A stretch of 64,000 nucleotides of DNA. Source: Moritella sp. PE36. Lineage in GTDB: Bacteria > Pseudomonadota > Gammaproteobacteria > Enterobacterales > Moritellaceae. The translations under genes and the position numbers were made by a program. Location: assembly GCF_000170855.1 (NCBI RefSeq), contig NZ_ABCQ01000005.1, forward strand, positions 1-64,000, read 5' to 3'. The notes beneath the pieces were generated by a model that saw nothing but the letters and a program-made list of their open reading frames with translations, did not search any database and had not been told where the DNA came from. Of this stretch, positions 37,928 through 47,885 are shown in pieces. Each line of letters begins with the position of its first letter. Within the stretch, counting starts at the first letter, position 1.

Positions 37928-40105
37928 TTATAGTGATTGCGGTGCTGGCACGAGAATTATCCCTTGATAACCGGTTAACGTGATTGTGCTGATCACGTCA
38001 CTTAAGCTGCCATTGGCATTGAGTCGACGATAGCGTCCGGGCAGTTCGAGGGTGATGCTAGCTAGTTCACTGAATTGTTTGTTTTTACCCTTTAGGTCGG
38101 TGTAATAGAGTATTAAGCCCTGTTGATACTGTCGTGCAATCACGGCTTCTTGCGGTGCTGTGGTTTGCCATGGCAGCGTCAGGGCGGATTTACGGTACAG
38201 GTAAAACCAATGGCTTGGGGTGATGGGCAAGGTCTGCTTATTCAGCGTTATTTGGGTATCGGTACTTGATGCGATGGTGTTATTAGCGCTATCAACATAT
38301 TCGATTGCCGGGTAATTTGCCGGGGCTGGAATCGGGTTACCTATATCCTGTTGCAACATGGCAGTGGGCTGATACGCGACGTTATTGGGAATGCCGGGTT
38401 GGAAGTAATTATCTACTCGGGTATTTTTACTGGAATAATAAAAACTCTGATTCCATTGCTGATAGAAATCTAACGGCGGATTATTCAATAGGTAGAAGAT
38501 CGCGAGGTTAGTGGTTTGATCGTGCTGCCAGTTTGTCTGGCTATGACCTTGCCAGCGTACTTTCCCGCCTTTGCGCATATGTGCCATTAGTACGCTACGT
38601 TTACCCTGTGCGCTTAATAAGAAGTGCTCCCAACGCTGCAATAATCCGCGTTGTTGGGATAGACCGAGACTGGGGTGAATATAATCTTCTCGTACAAAAA
38701 AATTAAACCCAGCGACCAGCGGTTGTAAGTCGGGTTGGCTAAATAGGTTTAAATCCGAGATATTAGCGCCAATCCAAGCTTGTGAGTTGATGTGTTGTAA
38801 ATGTTGATTAAAGGCACTCAGGCTCTGCCAATAGAAGCTGCCAGCTTGCCGGACGGGCAGTTGTAATTCGAGGATCTTGCCGCCTTGGGTGGTTGGAAAT
38901 TGGGTGCGATTGGGGACGCGATACAGGGAGTCATTATAAGCCCCTTGATAGCCCCGTTGATGCCAATGCTGCTGGAGGTAATTACTTAACAAAGTGCGGT
39001 TATCAGCGGAGAATAAGTTGACATAACACAGCGCTGACATTTCATTCCACATCCGACCTAATGGGATCAAGCGTGCTTGATAAGGTAAGCGCGCACTCGC
39101 ATGGCGGTTTAAGCGTTGTTGGTATTCACGATCATCAATATAGCCATCGTTATTGTTATCGTTAATGGGATCCCAGCCAGGGATCGTGACAAAGTGCTTA
39201 TTTGATTTTTCACTCCATTGATACCAGCTTGGTAACCGTATTTTGGTCAGTGTTGCATCGGTGGCTAGATTATTAAATGTGATCTTCAAGACAAAAAAAC
39301 GGGCATGTTTAATGTTGAGGTGGCCACCTAACTGCGCGCTGAGTGGCGCTGCAATAGCCACGCGAGGCCAGCTTGTTGGCAGTGACCAGCGGCTGGTTAG
39401 TATTGTTGATAACGGCTGTTTTAATAGTGGTTTCCAGCCATATTCAAGCGTGTTGGTGCTGATATCTTGTGTTGCATGCGTGATGATCATGTTGGCATGT
39501 TCTAATTGCTCACCACTCAATTCAATATCCAGCCCGGTTAATTTTTCGGATGAGAATAGATATAAGCTTTGATTGTTTTTTAACGCTAATCCTTGCTGCA
39601 TCGGCATGCGAATGCGTGTTATCTGACCTTGCTGAGAGAGTGTTGAAGCTTGCTGGACCGCAACAAATTCGGGCATGCCGTAGAGTGGGGTATGCGCGCC
39701 GTGCTGGTTATTGGGTATTTCAAATTGGGTGTCATCCTGAAAGTGGAGAAACAATGATTCATAGTCTTGCTGTTTTTCTGTCATCCAGTGCCGTAACTGT
39801 TGTTCTTTCTTGCCCATCTGCCAATCGAGTTTTTGACTATACATATAACCTAACTGGATGATTTTGTTTGCTTTATATTGACGATAATGTCCGCCGATAC
39901 TGATATCGGCATGGCTGTCTTCCCATTGTGATACGGCAGTGGCAGAATTAAATTGTTGTTGTAAATGAGGTGCCGTCGCGGCTTGCTGGTTACCGGTGAG
40001 CACCCACGCCGTACCCGCGGAAGGGTATATCTGGCTGACAGCGTTGGATGTTGATACGAGCACCATCATTAGGACTGCACAGCTGCCGAAAATAGCGCTA
40101 TACAT
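37928..40105 (-). CDS. Secreted protein with an EF-hand loop, possible glycoside hydrolase-like
   Basis: A 725-residue protein with a signal peptide (residues 1-22). Residues 316-327 form a canonical 12-residue EF-hand/dockerin calcium loop (D316, N318, D320, G321, I323, E327). The rest is rich in Trp, Tyr and Gln. The segment G-A-Y-N-D-S-L near residue 390 and the overall aromatic content recall TIM-barrel glycosidases, but I cannot assign a family. It is the last gene of an operon with DUF4956, CotH-like and VTC-domain genes, overlapping the VTC gene by 8 bp. Confidence 0.55.
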   Translation of the reverse strand: MYSAIFGSCAVLMMVLVSTSNAVSQIYPSAGTAWVLTGNQQAATAPHLQQQFNSATAVSQWEDSHADISIGGHYRQYKANKIIQLGYMYSQKLDWQMGKKEQQLRHWMTEKQQDYESLFLHFQDDTQFEIPNNQHGAHTPLYGMPEFVAVQQASTLSQQGQITRIRMPMQQGLALKNNQSLYLFSSEKLTGLDIELSGEQLEHANMIITHATQDISTNTLEYGWKPLLKQPLSTILTSRWSLPTSWPRVAIAAPLSAQLGGHLNIKHARFFVLKITFNNLATDATLTKIRLPSWYQWSEKSNKHFVTIPGWDPINDNNNDGYIDDREYQQRLNRHASARLPYQARLIPLGRMWNEMSALCYVNLFSADNRTLLSNYLQQHWHQRGYQGAYNDSLYRVPNRTQFPTTQGGKILELQLPVRQAGSFYWQSLSAFNQHLQHINSQAWIGANISDLNLFSQPDLQPLVAGFNFFVREDYIHPSLGLSQQRGLLQRWEHFLLSAQGKRSVLMAHMRKGGKVRWQGHSQTNWQHDQTTNLAIFYLLNNPPLDFYQQWNQSFYYSSKNTRVDNYFQPGIPNNVAYQPTAMLQQDIGNPIPAPANYPAIEYVDSANNTIASSTDTQITLNKQTLPITPSHWFYLYRKSALTLPWQTTAPQEAVIARQYQQGLILYYTDLKGKNKQFSELASITLELPGRYRRLNANGSLSDVISTITLTGYQGIILVPAPQSL

Positions 40106-40778
40106 AGATTAGATGTCTTACACCGTTGACGTACTTTGAGTGTCGTGATGGATTGAGTGGGCAGCGGCTAACTAACTCACTGAGCAGGCGTTCGTATTGA
40201 TCTTGGCATTTTAATTCCAGTAACACATAATCGCCCATTCTTCGTGAGCGAGTGGTATTCGGCTTACTCCAATAACGTTGATCGTATACTTCCATATTAC
40301 TGTCCAGTGTGGCGCGTATTCGGCCACAAAAACTGATCAAGTACTGACGCTTATAGCGACCGAGTAAGATTGGATAAGTTTGGCTGTCCCATTCTGACAG
40401 TGCTTGCAGTGATAATTGTGATTGGCAGTGCTTGATATGCTCTGACCAGGTGATATTGGGATCATCAAAATTGAGCTGTAAAGGATAAATAACCTTATAA
40501 CCTTTACCGCTTCGACGTTGTTTAAATTCAAGCTGTGCTTTACCGGCGTTAGTAATGCCGTGATACCAACGAATACGCATCTTGTTACGGTTGCTGATAC
40601 CAGTGAGGTTTTCGGCAAAGCAAGCCATTTGGTAACTATCAAAATACACGCTATTCACATATTGGTCTGGGTGATGCTGGCGAAATCCCATTGATGATAA
40701 TCTTAACCAGGACAGCATGTGTTCTAGACGATTAAGCGGGATCGGTATTTTAACTTCAAAGCGATAGTCTTGGGTCAT
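40098..40778 (-). CDS. VTC-domain polyphosphate polymerase-like protein
   Basis: A 226-residue protein made of one VTC domain, a tunnel-fold (TTM) catalytic domain known from yeast Vtc4, which makes polyphosphate from ATP. Visible features: R-F-E-V-K-I-P near the N-terminus, V-N-S-V-Y-F-D, R-N-K-M-R-I-R-W-Y, L-E-F-K-Q-R and V-L-L-E-L-K near the C-terminus. These Arg, Lys and Glu residues fit the basic tunnel and metal site. No SPX domain is present. It overlaps both neighbours. Activity as polymerase is inferred from the family. Confidence 0.82.
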   Translation of the reverse strand: MTQDYRFEVKIPIPLNRLEHMLSWLRLSSMGFRQHHPDQYVNSVYFDSYQMACFAENLTGISNRNKMRIRWYHGITNAGKAQLEFKQRRSGKGYKVIYPLQLNFDDPNITWSEHIKHCQSQLSLQALSEWDSQTYPILLGRYKRQYLISFCGRIRATLDSNMEVYDQRYWSKPNTTRSRRMGDYVLLELKCQDQYERLLSELVSRCPLNPSRHSKYVNGVRHLIYV

Positions 40779-43387
40779 TTTGGTTTGTCCGAGCGCATGG
40801 AGCTAGTATAAAGTTTCTTCACGTTTAACTTTTTAGCTATTTGTGGTTGGCCATCTAAAGACAGCGCATTATTTTTCTGGAGCATGCTAATGTCACTGCA
40901 GTTAGTACAGCTAAAATTAGATGCTTGTAGGCTAGCACCGCCAAAGAAGGGTTTTTTCATATAAGCCATAAACAAGTAATGTTTAATATCGACAGCGGTG
41001 ATATCGTCGACGATAACCTGTGAGCCATCCTTGGCGACAATGCCAAATGCCGCGCTATTGACTTGGATGTTCGCGGCATCGACATAACTGTGTTCACCTG
41101 CTGAAATGGCTTTATCACGGATCTGACTAAACTGGCTATTACGTACTGTGATGTGAGAACCACTGATATCGATTGCATCACCACCGGATCTTACGCCGAC
41201 CGTATTGAATTGACTGTCAGTGATCTTACCCTTACAAAAGTCACAATCAAAACCATCAGAATAAGCATTTTCGATGATTAATTTAGTCAAATTAAATCGA
41301 CTATTAATCATGTTCAAGGCATCTTCAGAGCGATTATCACGTAGCGTTATATCACTGCCATTAAGGTCGACATCGTACATGTACAGCGCCCCTCTTGGTT
41401 GCCAGTTACCTTGTTTGGGGCTGGCACTGGCGGCCATCTCTAAATGTTGGATGGTGGATTTACTGCCCGAGCCGAATACCGCAATACCTTGCCAGTTTTT
41501 TTTACTACTTGCGGTGAGTGTGACTGGATATTGAGTACCGCCTTCAATATCCAGCTGGCCAAAAATAAGCATTCCGGCGGACTTGCTAAAACGTAAATGG
41601 GTATTTTCCGGCAGGTAGACACGGGTATCGGCAGGGGTGATCAGATAATCATTTATTTGCCAATGACCGGGTTTAAAATACCAACCATCTTGTTGCACTT
41701 CAATAAAGTGGTATTTAGCCAGTACGTCTGACTCCTGGTGCATCGGCAGTGGCCGTGGCAAGAAACTGGTGGCGGACTCGCCTAACTGAAAGCGAAAGGT
41801 TTGGAGCTTGCCATTACCCTGACGGCTGAGTAACTTAATGGTGTAAGCATCACGATGAGCAATAATCAAACTGTCGTCGGTTTGGTTACTCGGTAGGGTA
41901 AAGGGTAACTCAGGGGCATCAGTTAAACTAATTTCACTGCCCCATTTGTCACTGACAATCAAATCGATGATAGATATAGGTGCTTGATTGTTATTGCGCA
42001 GTTGCAGCTGTTTTTGGTTGTTGTGATAGCGGAATTGGCTCGCGATATCCCAGGGTAATTCAGCACTAAAGGTATCAACATGGCGGTGCCACTCTGCTGG
42101 CATGGTTGGCAGTGTACGACAGCCTTCAGCTAAACATTGGGCATGAGTAATTAAACTATCAAAATTATAACCTTGCAGTAATGGTGAACCATGCTGCATT
42201 TTTTTGATTACTTGCTGCTGTAAAATGTCTAATTGTTCAGGTAATTTGTTGTTAACAAGGGTAATAAGGTGATTGAGCGCTTTATCGTATTGGTCTTTTA
42301 CTTTGTCATCGTCAAGCATGGCTTGGATCAACGGGAATTGGGCACTGACGGGTTGCAGTAAAATTTTATCTGGTACCGGCGATAATGCTTCATCACTTTG
42401 GATCGGTTCAAGTTTGGCGGTATGTGGGTTGTAATAAAAACGTAAGTTGTTCCAACTAAACGCATGCCAGGCAGACCAGAGATCAACGGTCGCTAGATAT
42501 TGGCCTAGTTTACGACTGTCAAACACATCGGATGCCTTGCGGCGTTGATTGAGAAAATCACTGAGTAAGGTTAACGCGATCTTACGCTGCTGATTTAAGC
42601 TCGGATCACTGATAGCCGCATTTTGTTGGAATACTTTGGGACGAAATACTTTGTGTAATTGACCATTATCCTCATTCAGTGTGGCTTGCTCTAATTTTAG
42701 GATGAGTCCCTCGGTACGGTTATTATTGGCCAGCAACTCTTTGGCAAATACTTCTTCTAATAACATTAACCCCCAAGGCGTGCCATTAACGGTCAAGTTC
42801 ACCGGAATGTGTAACGGAGAGATAATATCAAACCCGGCGATGTCTAAGGTGTTACTAAACAATAATGGCGCGTGATTACCCCGCACATTGGGGCTAAGCA
42901 GGGCAAATCGTTTTACTTTTAATATGCTGTTTTTACCTTTTAACTCGACCCGTAATGACCAACGCTGTGGTCCCGCGACATGGTCTAATAAATCGCCTTG
43001 TAGACGTACCTTGGCGCTATATTTGTTTTTTAAGTAACTGACACTGGCTTTGACCTCAGCGCGTTGGTCGGGGATCTGACCTTCTTGTAATGCTTGTTTT
43101 CGATCGGCAACCAAGCGCATCCAATCTTGATATTTAATATCTAACTGTAAGTTAGGGATATTATTATCGGCATTGAGGTATTTTAGTGGCGCATCAAGCA
43201 GGGCGTTTAATAGTTGTTTATTCTTGGTGTTGCTATCGGTACTGTGTGCAACAAAACCATGTTGGATTAAGGCGTTTTTGACGGTTTGTGGTGCTGGGAT
43301 GATAAAGAGTAGTATTAATAATATCCCGCCAATCGTATACCAGCGCTCGCGCTTAGCAAACCGCGACCGGTTTTCGGATAGGATCAT
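40775..43387 (-). CDS. CotH-like kinase-fold protein with C-terminal beta-helix
   Basis: An 870-residue protein. One N-terminal membrane segment (about 17-36) anchors it with a large exported part. Residues about 105-400 fit the CotH atypical kinase fold: K-V-R-L-Q-G-D, R-W-S-L-R-V-E-L-K-G, G-T-P-W-G-L-M-L-L-E-E, W-N-N-L-R-F-Y-Y and P-I-Q-S-D-E-A. Residues about 590-830 look like a right-handed parallel beta-helix (repeated N-S-x-F, I-x-G-S motifs). CotH of Bacillus phosphorylates spore-coat proteins. A surface kinase or scaffold role is inference. Confidence 0.78.
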   Translation of the reverse strand: MILSENRSRFAKRERWYTIGGILLILLFIIPAPQTVKNALIQHGFVAHSTDSNTKNKQLLNALLDAPLKYLNADNNIPNLQLDIKYQDWMRLVADRKQALQEGQIPDQRAEVKASVSYLKNKYSAKVRLQGDLLDHVAGPQRWSLRVELKGKNSILKVKRFALLSPNVRGNHAPLLFSNTLDIAGFDIISPLHIPVNLTVNGTPWGLMLLEEVFAKELLANNNRTEGLILKLEQATLNEDNGQLHKVFRPKVFQQNAAISDPSLNQQRKIALTLLSDFLNQRRKASDVFDSRKLGQYLATVDLWSAWHAFSWNNLRFYYNPHTAKLEPIQSDEALSPVPDKILLQPVSAQFPLIQAMLDDDKVKDQYDKALNHLITLVNNKLPEQLDILQQQVIKKMQHGSPLLQGYNFDSLITHAQCLAEGCRTLPTMPAEWHRHVDTFSAELPWDIASQFRYHNNQKQLQLRNNNQAPISIIDLIVSDKWGSEISLTDAPELPFTLPSNQTDDSLIIAHRDAYTIKLLSRQGNGKLQTFRFQLGESATSFLPRPLPMHQESDVLAKYHFIEVQQDGWYFKPGHWQINDYLITPADTRVYLPENTHLRFSKSAGMLIFGQLDIEGGTQYPVTLTASSKKNWQGIAVFGSGSKSTIQHLEMAASASPKQGNWQPRGALYMYDVDLNGSDITLRDNRSEDALNMINSRFNLTKLIIENAYSDGFDCDFCKGKITDSQFNTVGVRSGGDAIDISGSHITVRNSQFSQIRDKAISAGEHSYVDAANIQVNSAAFGIVAKDGSQVIVDDITAVDIKHYLFMAYMKKPFFGGASLQASNFSCTNCSDISMLQKNNALSLDGQPQIAKKLNVKKLYTSSMRSDKPK

Positions 43388-43389
43388 TG

Positions 43390-44112
43390 TTACACCCCAG
43401 CAATGTTATGTTGCTCGAGTAATGATAACGATACGCCTGGATAGCGTAGCTTTAACGCTTCAAATAAGTTATCTAAATGCTCACTGTTGGCAAACGAAAT
43501 AAAGAAGGTGGCTTCCACCAGTTGTTGCTCATGATCGTAGCGCCGCAGATCACTGCGGGTGGTATGCTGGGTAAATATCCGTTGCAGTTCACTGATACTG
43601 ACTTCATTCTCACCGTCATGCTGGTGGCGCAGTGATAAGAAAATACCTTTTTCACCATGATGCTCTGTTTTCGAGTGTTTGATAAAACTCACTAATATTA
43701 GGGTGGTAATACAAGCTGAGATGGCCGCCATGGTTTGTCCTGCGCCAAGGGCAACCGCGATACCAATATTTAGAAATAAATACAGCAGCTCTTCCGGCTC
43801 TTTAATTGGCGTACGAAAACGCACGATTGATAACGCCCCGACTAGCCCGAGTGCGAGTGCCAGTGACGCTTTTACAATGGAGATAATCAGAATAACGGTC
43901 AGCATCAGCAGCGGAAACAGGCGGGAGAAATCCTGGCGGTTACAAAACGAAGATGCAAAATAGCGGAAGTGCGCGCCAATTACGCAAGACAGCATGAAAC
44001 CTATGACTAAGTTAAGTAATAATGGGGCGAGCATGACACTAGCAAAAGGGAAGAACATGTCCTGAACTTCATTCGGTAAAAATGCCGCTATAGCTGGATT
44101 AATTGGCTCCAC
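43390..44112 (-). CDS. DUF4956 membrane protein
   Basis: A 240-residue protein with about four membrane helices in the first 150 residues and a soluble C-terminal domain. G-L-V-G-A-L-S-I-V-R-F-R-T-P-I-K-E-P-E-E-L is the DUF4956 signature. The family often travels with VTC-domain and CotH genes; its function is unknown. It is the first gene of the four-gene operon, 2 bp before the CotH-like gene. Confidence 0.85.
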   Translation of the reverse strand: MEPINPAIAAFLPNEVQDMFFPFASVMLAPLLLNLVIGFMLSCVIGAHFRYFASSFCNRQDFSRLFPLLMLTVILIISIVKASLALALGLVGALSIVRFRTPIKEPEELLYLFLNIGIAVALGAGQTMAAISACITTLILVSFIKHSKTEHHGEKGIFLSLRHQHDGENEVSISELQRIFTQHTTRSDLRRYDHEQQLVEATFFISFANSEHLDNLFEALKLRYPGVSLSLLEQHNIAGV

Positions 44113-44355
44113 AATCGACTCTCCTTGTATGTGGGGGACGTATAAATGTAATTAATTTTTATACTGTTACGATCCAGTGTAGGCAATATTTACTAGATTG
44201 ATGGCAGGGCGAATATTATTTGCGTAAATTTTGTTGCGGTTAGAGTTTGTTTACTGCCTCGATATTCTGTTAAAATTGCCGATTGCGTTATATACAGCAT
44301 TACCGCTATTTAGAGCATAGTCTTAAACGACTACTCAAACTGAGATCGAATCATC

Positions 44356-46176
44356 ATGACTGCATCCGTTTCTACCCTACCATCTGCTCAAGAAGTGCTT
44401 GAGAGTGTCTTTGGTTATCAACAATTCCGCATGGGTCAGGAAGACGTGATCGCGCATGCAGTTGCTGGTCTCGATAGTCTCGTTATCATGCCGACTGGTG
44501 GTGGTAAATCATTATGTTATCAAGTACCCGCCTTGGTACTCGGTGGCTTGACGATAGTGCTAAGCCCGTTAATTTCGTTAATGAAAGATCAGGTTGATGC
44601 CTTACGTGCAAGTGGTGTTGCTGCCGCGTATATGAATTCCAGTTTGGCGCGCCAAGAGTCAGCGCAAATTTATACTGATTTACAGAATAATCGCTTACAA
44701 GTTTTATATTTGTCGCCTGAACGTTTGATGGTAGGCGATTTTTTACAATATCTGCAGCAGTTTCCGATCAGTTTATTTGCCATTGATGAAGCCCACTGTA
44801 TTTCTTCTTGGGGTCATGATTTTAGACCCGAATACAATGAGCTTGGTAAGTTAAAACAGCTATTTCCGCATGTGCCGATGATGGCTCTGACGGCGACAGC
44901 AGATGATGCCACCCGAGCTGATATTCTTAATCAATTACAAATGCATGAGCCGAAAGTGAGTATGTCGAGTTTCGATAGACCGAATATTCGTTATTCACTG
45001 GTGGAAAAATTTAAAGCGTTAGATCAGCTAAAACGTTACGTGAAACAGCAAGATGGTGTCAGCGGTATCGTTTACTGCACCAGCCGTAAACGGGTTGAAG
45101 AAGTCGCTGAAGGCTTAGCTCGCGCTGGTTTTGATGCCAAACCTTATCATGCCGGTTTATCACAACAAGAACGCCAAGATACTCAAGAAACCTTTATCCG
45201 TGATGAACTCGATATCGTGGTGGCAACCGTCGCCTTTGGTATGGGCATTAATAAACCCAATGTGCGTTTTGTGGTGCACTATGATCTGCCGAAAAACATT
45301 GAATCCTACTATCAAGAAACCGGTCGCGCTGGGCGTGATGGTTTGCCTGCGGAAGCGTTATTGATGTTTGATCCGGCCGATATTATGCGCGTGCGTTATA
45401 TGGTCGAGCAAACTGAAAACGAACAGCAACAGCGTGTGGAAATGCATAAGCTCAATACCATGGTGGCATTTGCTGAAGCACAAACGTGTCGCCGTCAGGT
45501 ATTACTCAACTATTTCGGTGAGTTTAATGATCGGTCTTGTGGTAACTGTGATATTTGTTTAGATCCGCCGAAGCGTTATGACGGTGCGAAAGATGCACAA
45601 ATGGCATTGTCGTGCGTTTATCGTGTTGGTCAGGCATTTGGTATGGCGTATGTTGTTGATGTATTAAGAGGTTCGCAAAATCAACGGGTGAAAGAGCGTG
45701 GGCACGACAAGTTATCGACGTTTGGTATTGGTAAACATAAATCGCAAGAGCATTGGCTAAGTGTGTTACGCCAACTCGTGCATAGTGGGTTATTGTTACA
45801 AAATATTACCCGTAGTTCGGTATTACAATTAACAGAAGCTGCACGTCCGGTATTACGTGGTGAGCAAGCGCTAGAATTAGCTGAACCGCGATTACAGCCG
45901 ATCACCAATGTCGATAAAGCGCCAAAACGCAGTAGTCGAATTGCTAACTTTAATTATGATCGCAAACTCTTTGCTGCGCTGCGTAAGTTACGTAAAGACA
46001 TTGCTGACAGTGAAAATATTCCGCCGTATGTGGTGTTTAATGACGCGTCATTAGCGGAAATGGCGGAGATAAAACCGCAAAATGATGCGGAAATGTTGGA
46101 TATAAACGGTGTCGGTCATGTGAAGTTAGAACGCTTCGGCCGTCAATTTCTGACTAAAATAGCCGCTTACGATTAG
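44356..46176 (+). CDS. recQ: ATP-dependent DNA helicase RecQ
   Basis: A 606-residue RecQ helicase for recombination and fork repair. Motifs: [10 protein letters not shown] (I), [13 protein letters not shown] (II and aromatic loop), A-L-T-A-T-A-D (III), E-T-G-R-A-G-R-D-G (VI). The zinc cysteines are C-R-R ... C-G-N-C-D-I-C, and an HRDC domain ends the protein. Length matches E. coli RecQ (609). Confidence 0.97.
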   Translation: MTASVSTLPSAQEVLESVFGYQQFRMGQEDVIAHAVAGLDSLVIMPTGGGKSLCYQVPALVLGGLTIVLSPLISLMKDQVDALRASGVAAAYMNSSLARQESAQIYTDLQNNRLQVLYLSPERLMVGDFLQYLQQFPISLFAIDEAHCISSWGHDFRPEYNELGKLKQLFPHVPMMALTATADDATRADILNQLQMHEPKVSMSSFDRPNIRYSLVEKFKALDQLKRYVKQQDGVSGIVYCTSRKRVEEVAEGLARAGFDAKPYHAGLSQQERQDTQETFIRDELDIVVATVAFGMGINKPNVRFVVHYDLPKNIESYYQETGRAGRDGLPAEALLMFDPADIMRVRYMVEQTENEQQQRVEMHKLNTMVAFAEAQTCRRQVLLNYFGEFNDRSCGNCDICLDPPKRYDGAKDAQMALSCVYRVGQAFGMAYVVDVLRGSQNQRVKERGHDKLSTFGIGKHKSQEHWLSVLRQLVHSGLLLQNITRSSVLQLTEAARPVLRGEQALELAEPRLQPITNVDKAPKRSSRIANFNYDRKLFAALRKLRKDIADSENIPPYVVFNDASLAEMAEIKPQNDAEMLDINGVGHVKLERFGRQFLTKIAAYD

Positions 46177-46243
46177 TCGTATTTTATGATTAACCGTACT
46201 TTACGATTAATCGCATAGATGAATAATAGCGAAGGATAACAAC

Positions 46244-46537
46244 ATGAACTGGACACTGGCAACGCAGCAAGCGACTGACAATATTTTGATGTTAGAACAT
46301 GACGCATTGAATTTTGAGAATTTTACCACGCTGGCACCGACATTGGTTGCCCTATTAGCAGCGCGTGTGTGTGAAAAAAATTGGGGTGCTGATCGTCACG
46401 CTTGGGTATTAGAATACCAAGATATTAATTTATTATTTGAATTTGAAGACTACACCTGCAGTGCATGGTTGGCGGTTGCCCGTGAAGAAGATCAGGGCAT
46501 TCTCGTGGAAATAGCAGAAAAACTGGCACGCAGTTAG
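46244..46537 (+). CDS. Small acidic protein, DUF3630-like
   Basis: A 97-residue acidic soluble protein downstream of recQ and preceded by AAGGA. The W-V-L-E-Y-Q-D-I-N-L-L-F-E-F-E-D-Y core resembles DUF3630, which sits next to recQ in related marine bacteria. Function unknown. Confidence 0.6.
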   Translation: MNWTLATQQATDNILMLEHDALNFENFTTLAPTLVALLAARVCEKNWGADRHAWVLEYQDINLLFEFEDYTCSAWLAVAREEDQGILVEIAEKLARS

Positions 46538-46551
46538 TTTTTCCTCTGCCA

Positions 46552-46917
46552 TTAAAAATATTCTTCTTCGTTAAACCATAATTCCGCTTTTAACAGTGTC
46601 GAGAAACTCTCGATGGTGATCGGGTTGATTGCGGCAATGCCTGCCGTAATGGCATGTAACCATTTAGGTTCTGCAATTAACGCTATTTTATGCCAGTATT
46701 GCCAATACTTTATCCCTATTATCGCATCATCGACCAAAGCATGCAGTTCGAATCCGGCAAAGTCATCGGCGAATATCACGCAAACATTCACTTGGGGATG
46801 CTGTTTTCGTATATCGCTAAGCACGGGTTCTAATACAGTTTCATAATCACTGTGGGTAATGGTCTGTGATAGGTTAATAAACAGGTTGGCTTCAGATAGA
46901 TTGACGATAGTGATCAT
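46552..46917 (-). CDS. SpoIIAA/STAS-like protein
   Basis: A 121-residue protein with alternating strands and helices and the pattern of the SpoIIAA-like family: T-H-S-D-Y-E-T-V-L-E-P, V-C-V-I-F-A-D-D-F-A-G-F-E, K-I-A-L-I-A-E-P-K-W. The ATG at 46917 has GGAG six bases upstream; an ATG six bases earlier abuts GGAG and is unlikely, and a start at 46956 would add a poor N-terminus. Family members may bind lipids; role unknown. Confidence 0.62.
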   Translation of the reverse strand: MITIVNLSEANLFINLSQTITHSDYETVLEPVLSDIRKQHPQVNVCVIFADDFAGFELHALVDDAIIGIKYWQYWHKIALIAEPKWLHAITAGIAAINPITIESFSTLLKAELWFNEEEYF

Positions 46918-47071
46918 GGACATCTCCGGGTGGCTGAATGTCCTTAATTTTTGCACTCATATTCATTAAGGCATTGATTAGGGGGTGCAAGCGGCTAACA
47001 TTCATGACTATGCACTAATTATAGTCGCTTTTGCTGATAATTATTAATGTGTAGCGATTAGCCCAAGGTCG

Positions 47072-47203
47072 TTATCGGCTTTTCACAATAAACATTCTGA
47101 TGATCACAGTTGCAATAACACAGGTGAGGGCAATGACACTGATTGAGGCTATGCCGACAGTATCAGAAAAAAGATCGCTTAAAAGTTTAGTCCAAATTTC
47201 CAT
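47072..47203 (-). CDS. DUF3149-like 43-residue membrane peptide
   Basis: A short gene with a good ribosome site (AGAGGAT seven bases before ATG). The product is M-E-I-W-T-K-L-L, then a single hydrophobic helix (about residues 16-38), then a basic end (V-K-S-R). This fits the short DUF3149 proteins of gammaproteobacteria. Function unknown. Confidence 0.6.
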   Translation of the reverse strand: MEIWTKLLSDLFSDTVGIASISVIALTCVIATVIIRMFIVKSR

Positions 47204-47296
47204 CGTGTTAATCCTCTATCAGTCATTAATCAGTATTATGTGAGTAAGTATATTAGTTACTTATTTATGGGTAATGATAGCAAGTTAAAAAACCAA

Positions 47297-47312
47297 TAAA
47301 CTGATCCAGATC
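47297..47312 (-). promoter_or_regulatory. FNR-like palindrome upstream of the DUF3149 gene
   Basis: CTGATCCAGATCAG is a perfect dyad close to the FNR consensus TTGAT-N4-ATCAA, about 95 bp upstream of the small membrane gene. Binding is inferred only. Confidence 0.35.
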
Positions 47313-47367
47313 AGTGAATGGTTTTGTTACGGTTATGTTATTTTTAAACTGTGATAGCGATGAGTTT

Positions 47368-47455
47368 TTGCATTCTTATCTGGCTTGGGTATAATGCCCG
47401 TCCGCCACTTTCACTTGAAAAAAGGCGGATACAATTTAGATGGGTTCCCTCAAGC
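47368..47455 (+). repeat. Left, degenerate copy of the yhhQ promoter-leader
   Basis: TTGCAT (47368-47373) and TATAAT (47390-47395) precede a leader that is about 90% identical, over 63 bases (47390-47452), to the yhhQ leader at 53708-53770. Similarity stops at GGTTCCCTCA, inside the riboswitch hairpin. The 3' pairing strand and A-rich tail are missing, so the copy is not expected to work as a riboswitch. It marks the left edge of the accessory island. Confidence 0.75.
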
Positions 47456-47885
47456 CAGTGTAAAGCCTTATAGGTCAAGGCTTGTTAATTCTTATTACTG
47501 TCTTTCTTCTCTATTCACATACGTGTCAATCCTGATTACCGCCGCCAATCTGCCGCCAATACTCTGTAAAAGTAACGCCAAAAATACCACACAACTAAAT
47601 GACTTTTAGACTGATTGTTATGACTAGTTTGATGGGGTAATAGAACCTGATTATCTGGCGTTAGAAGTCACAACTGCATCGCTTGGTCTGTCGCATTTTT
47701 ATCCATATAAATAATTTATCGAGTTCACGGTTTTAGGTCTAAACCACCTAATCCTATCCAAACGACACCGTAATAGGTGCTATATGACACTGTATGATGT
47801 AATATAATGTCTATAATAAAGATGAAAGAATTTAATTAATCGATTAAAAGCACCGCTATTTAATCGATTTGAGTAAGGGTATTAA
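47456..47885 (+). other. Island left end without a clear gene
   Basis: About 430 AT-rich bases between the left leader copy and the Panacea gene. A pair of TAATCGATT elements (near 47836 and 47860) lies just before the Panacea start and could be its operator. I see no supported open reading frame. Confidence 0.5.

Noticed and set aside
47385-47609. A 74-residue plus-strand frame at the island left edge
   Set aside because: It begins inside the promoter and runs through the broken riboswitch leader; no ribosome site.
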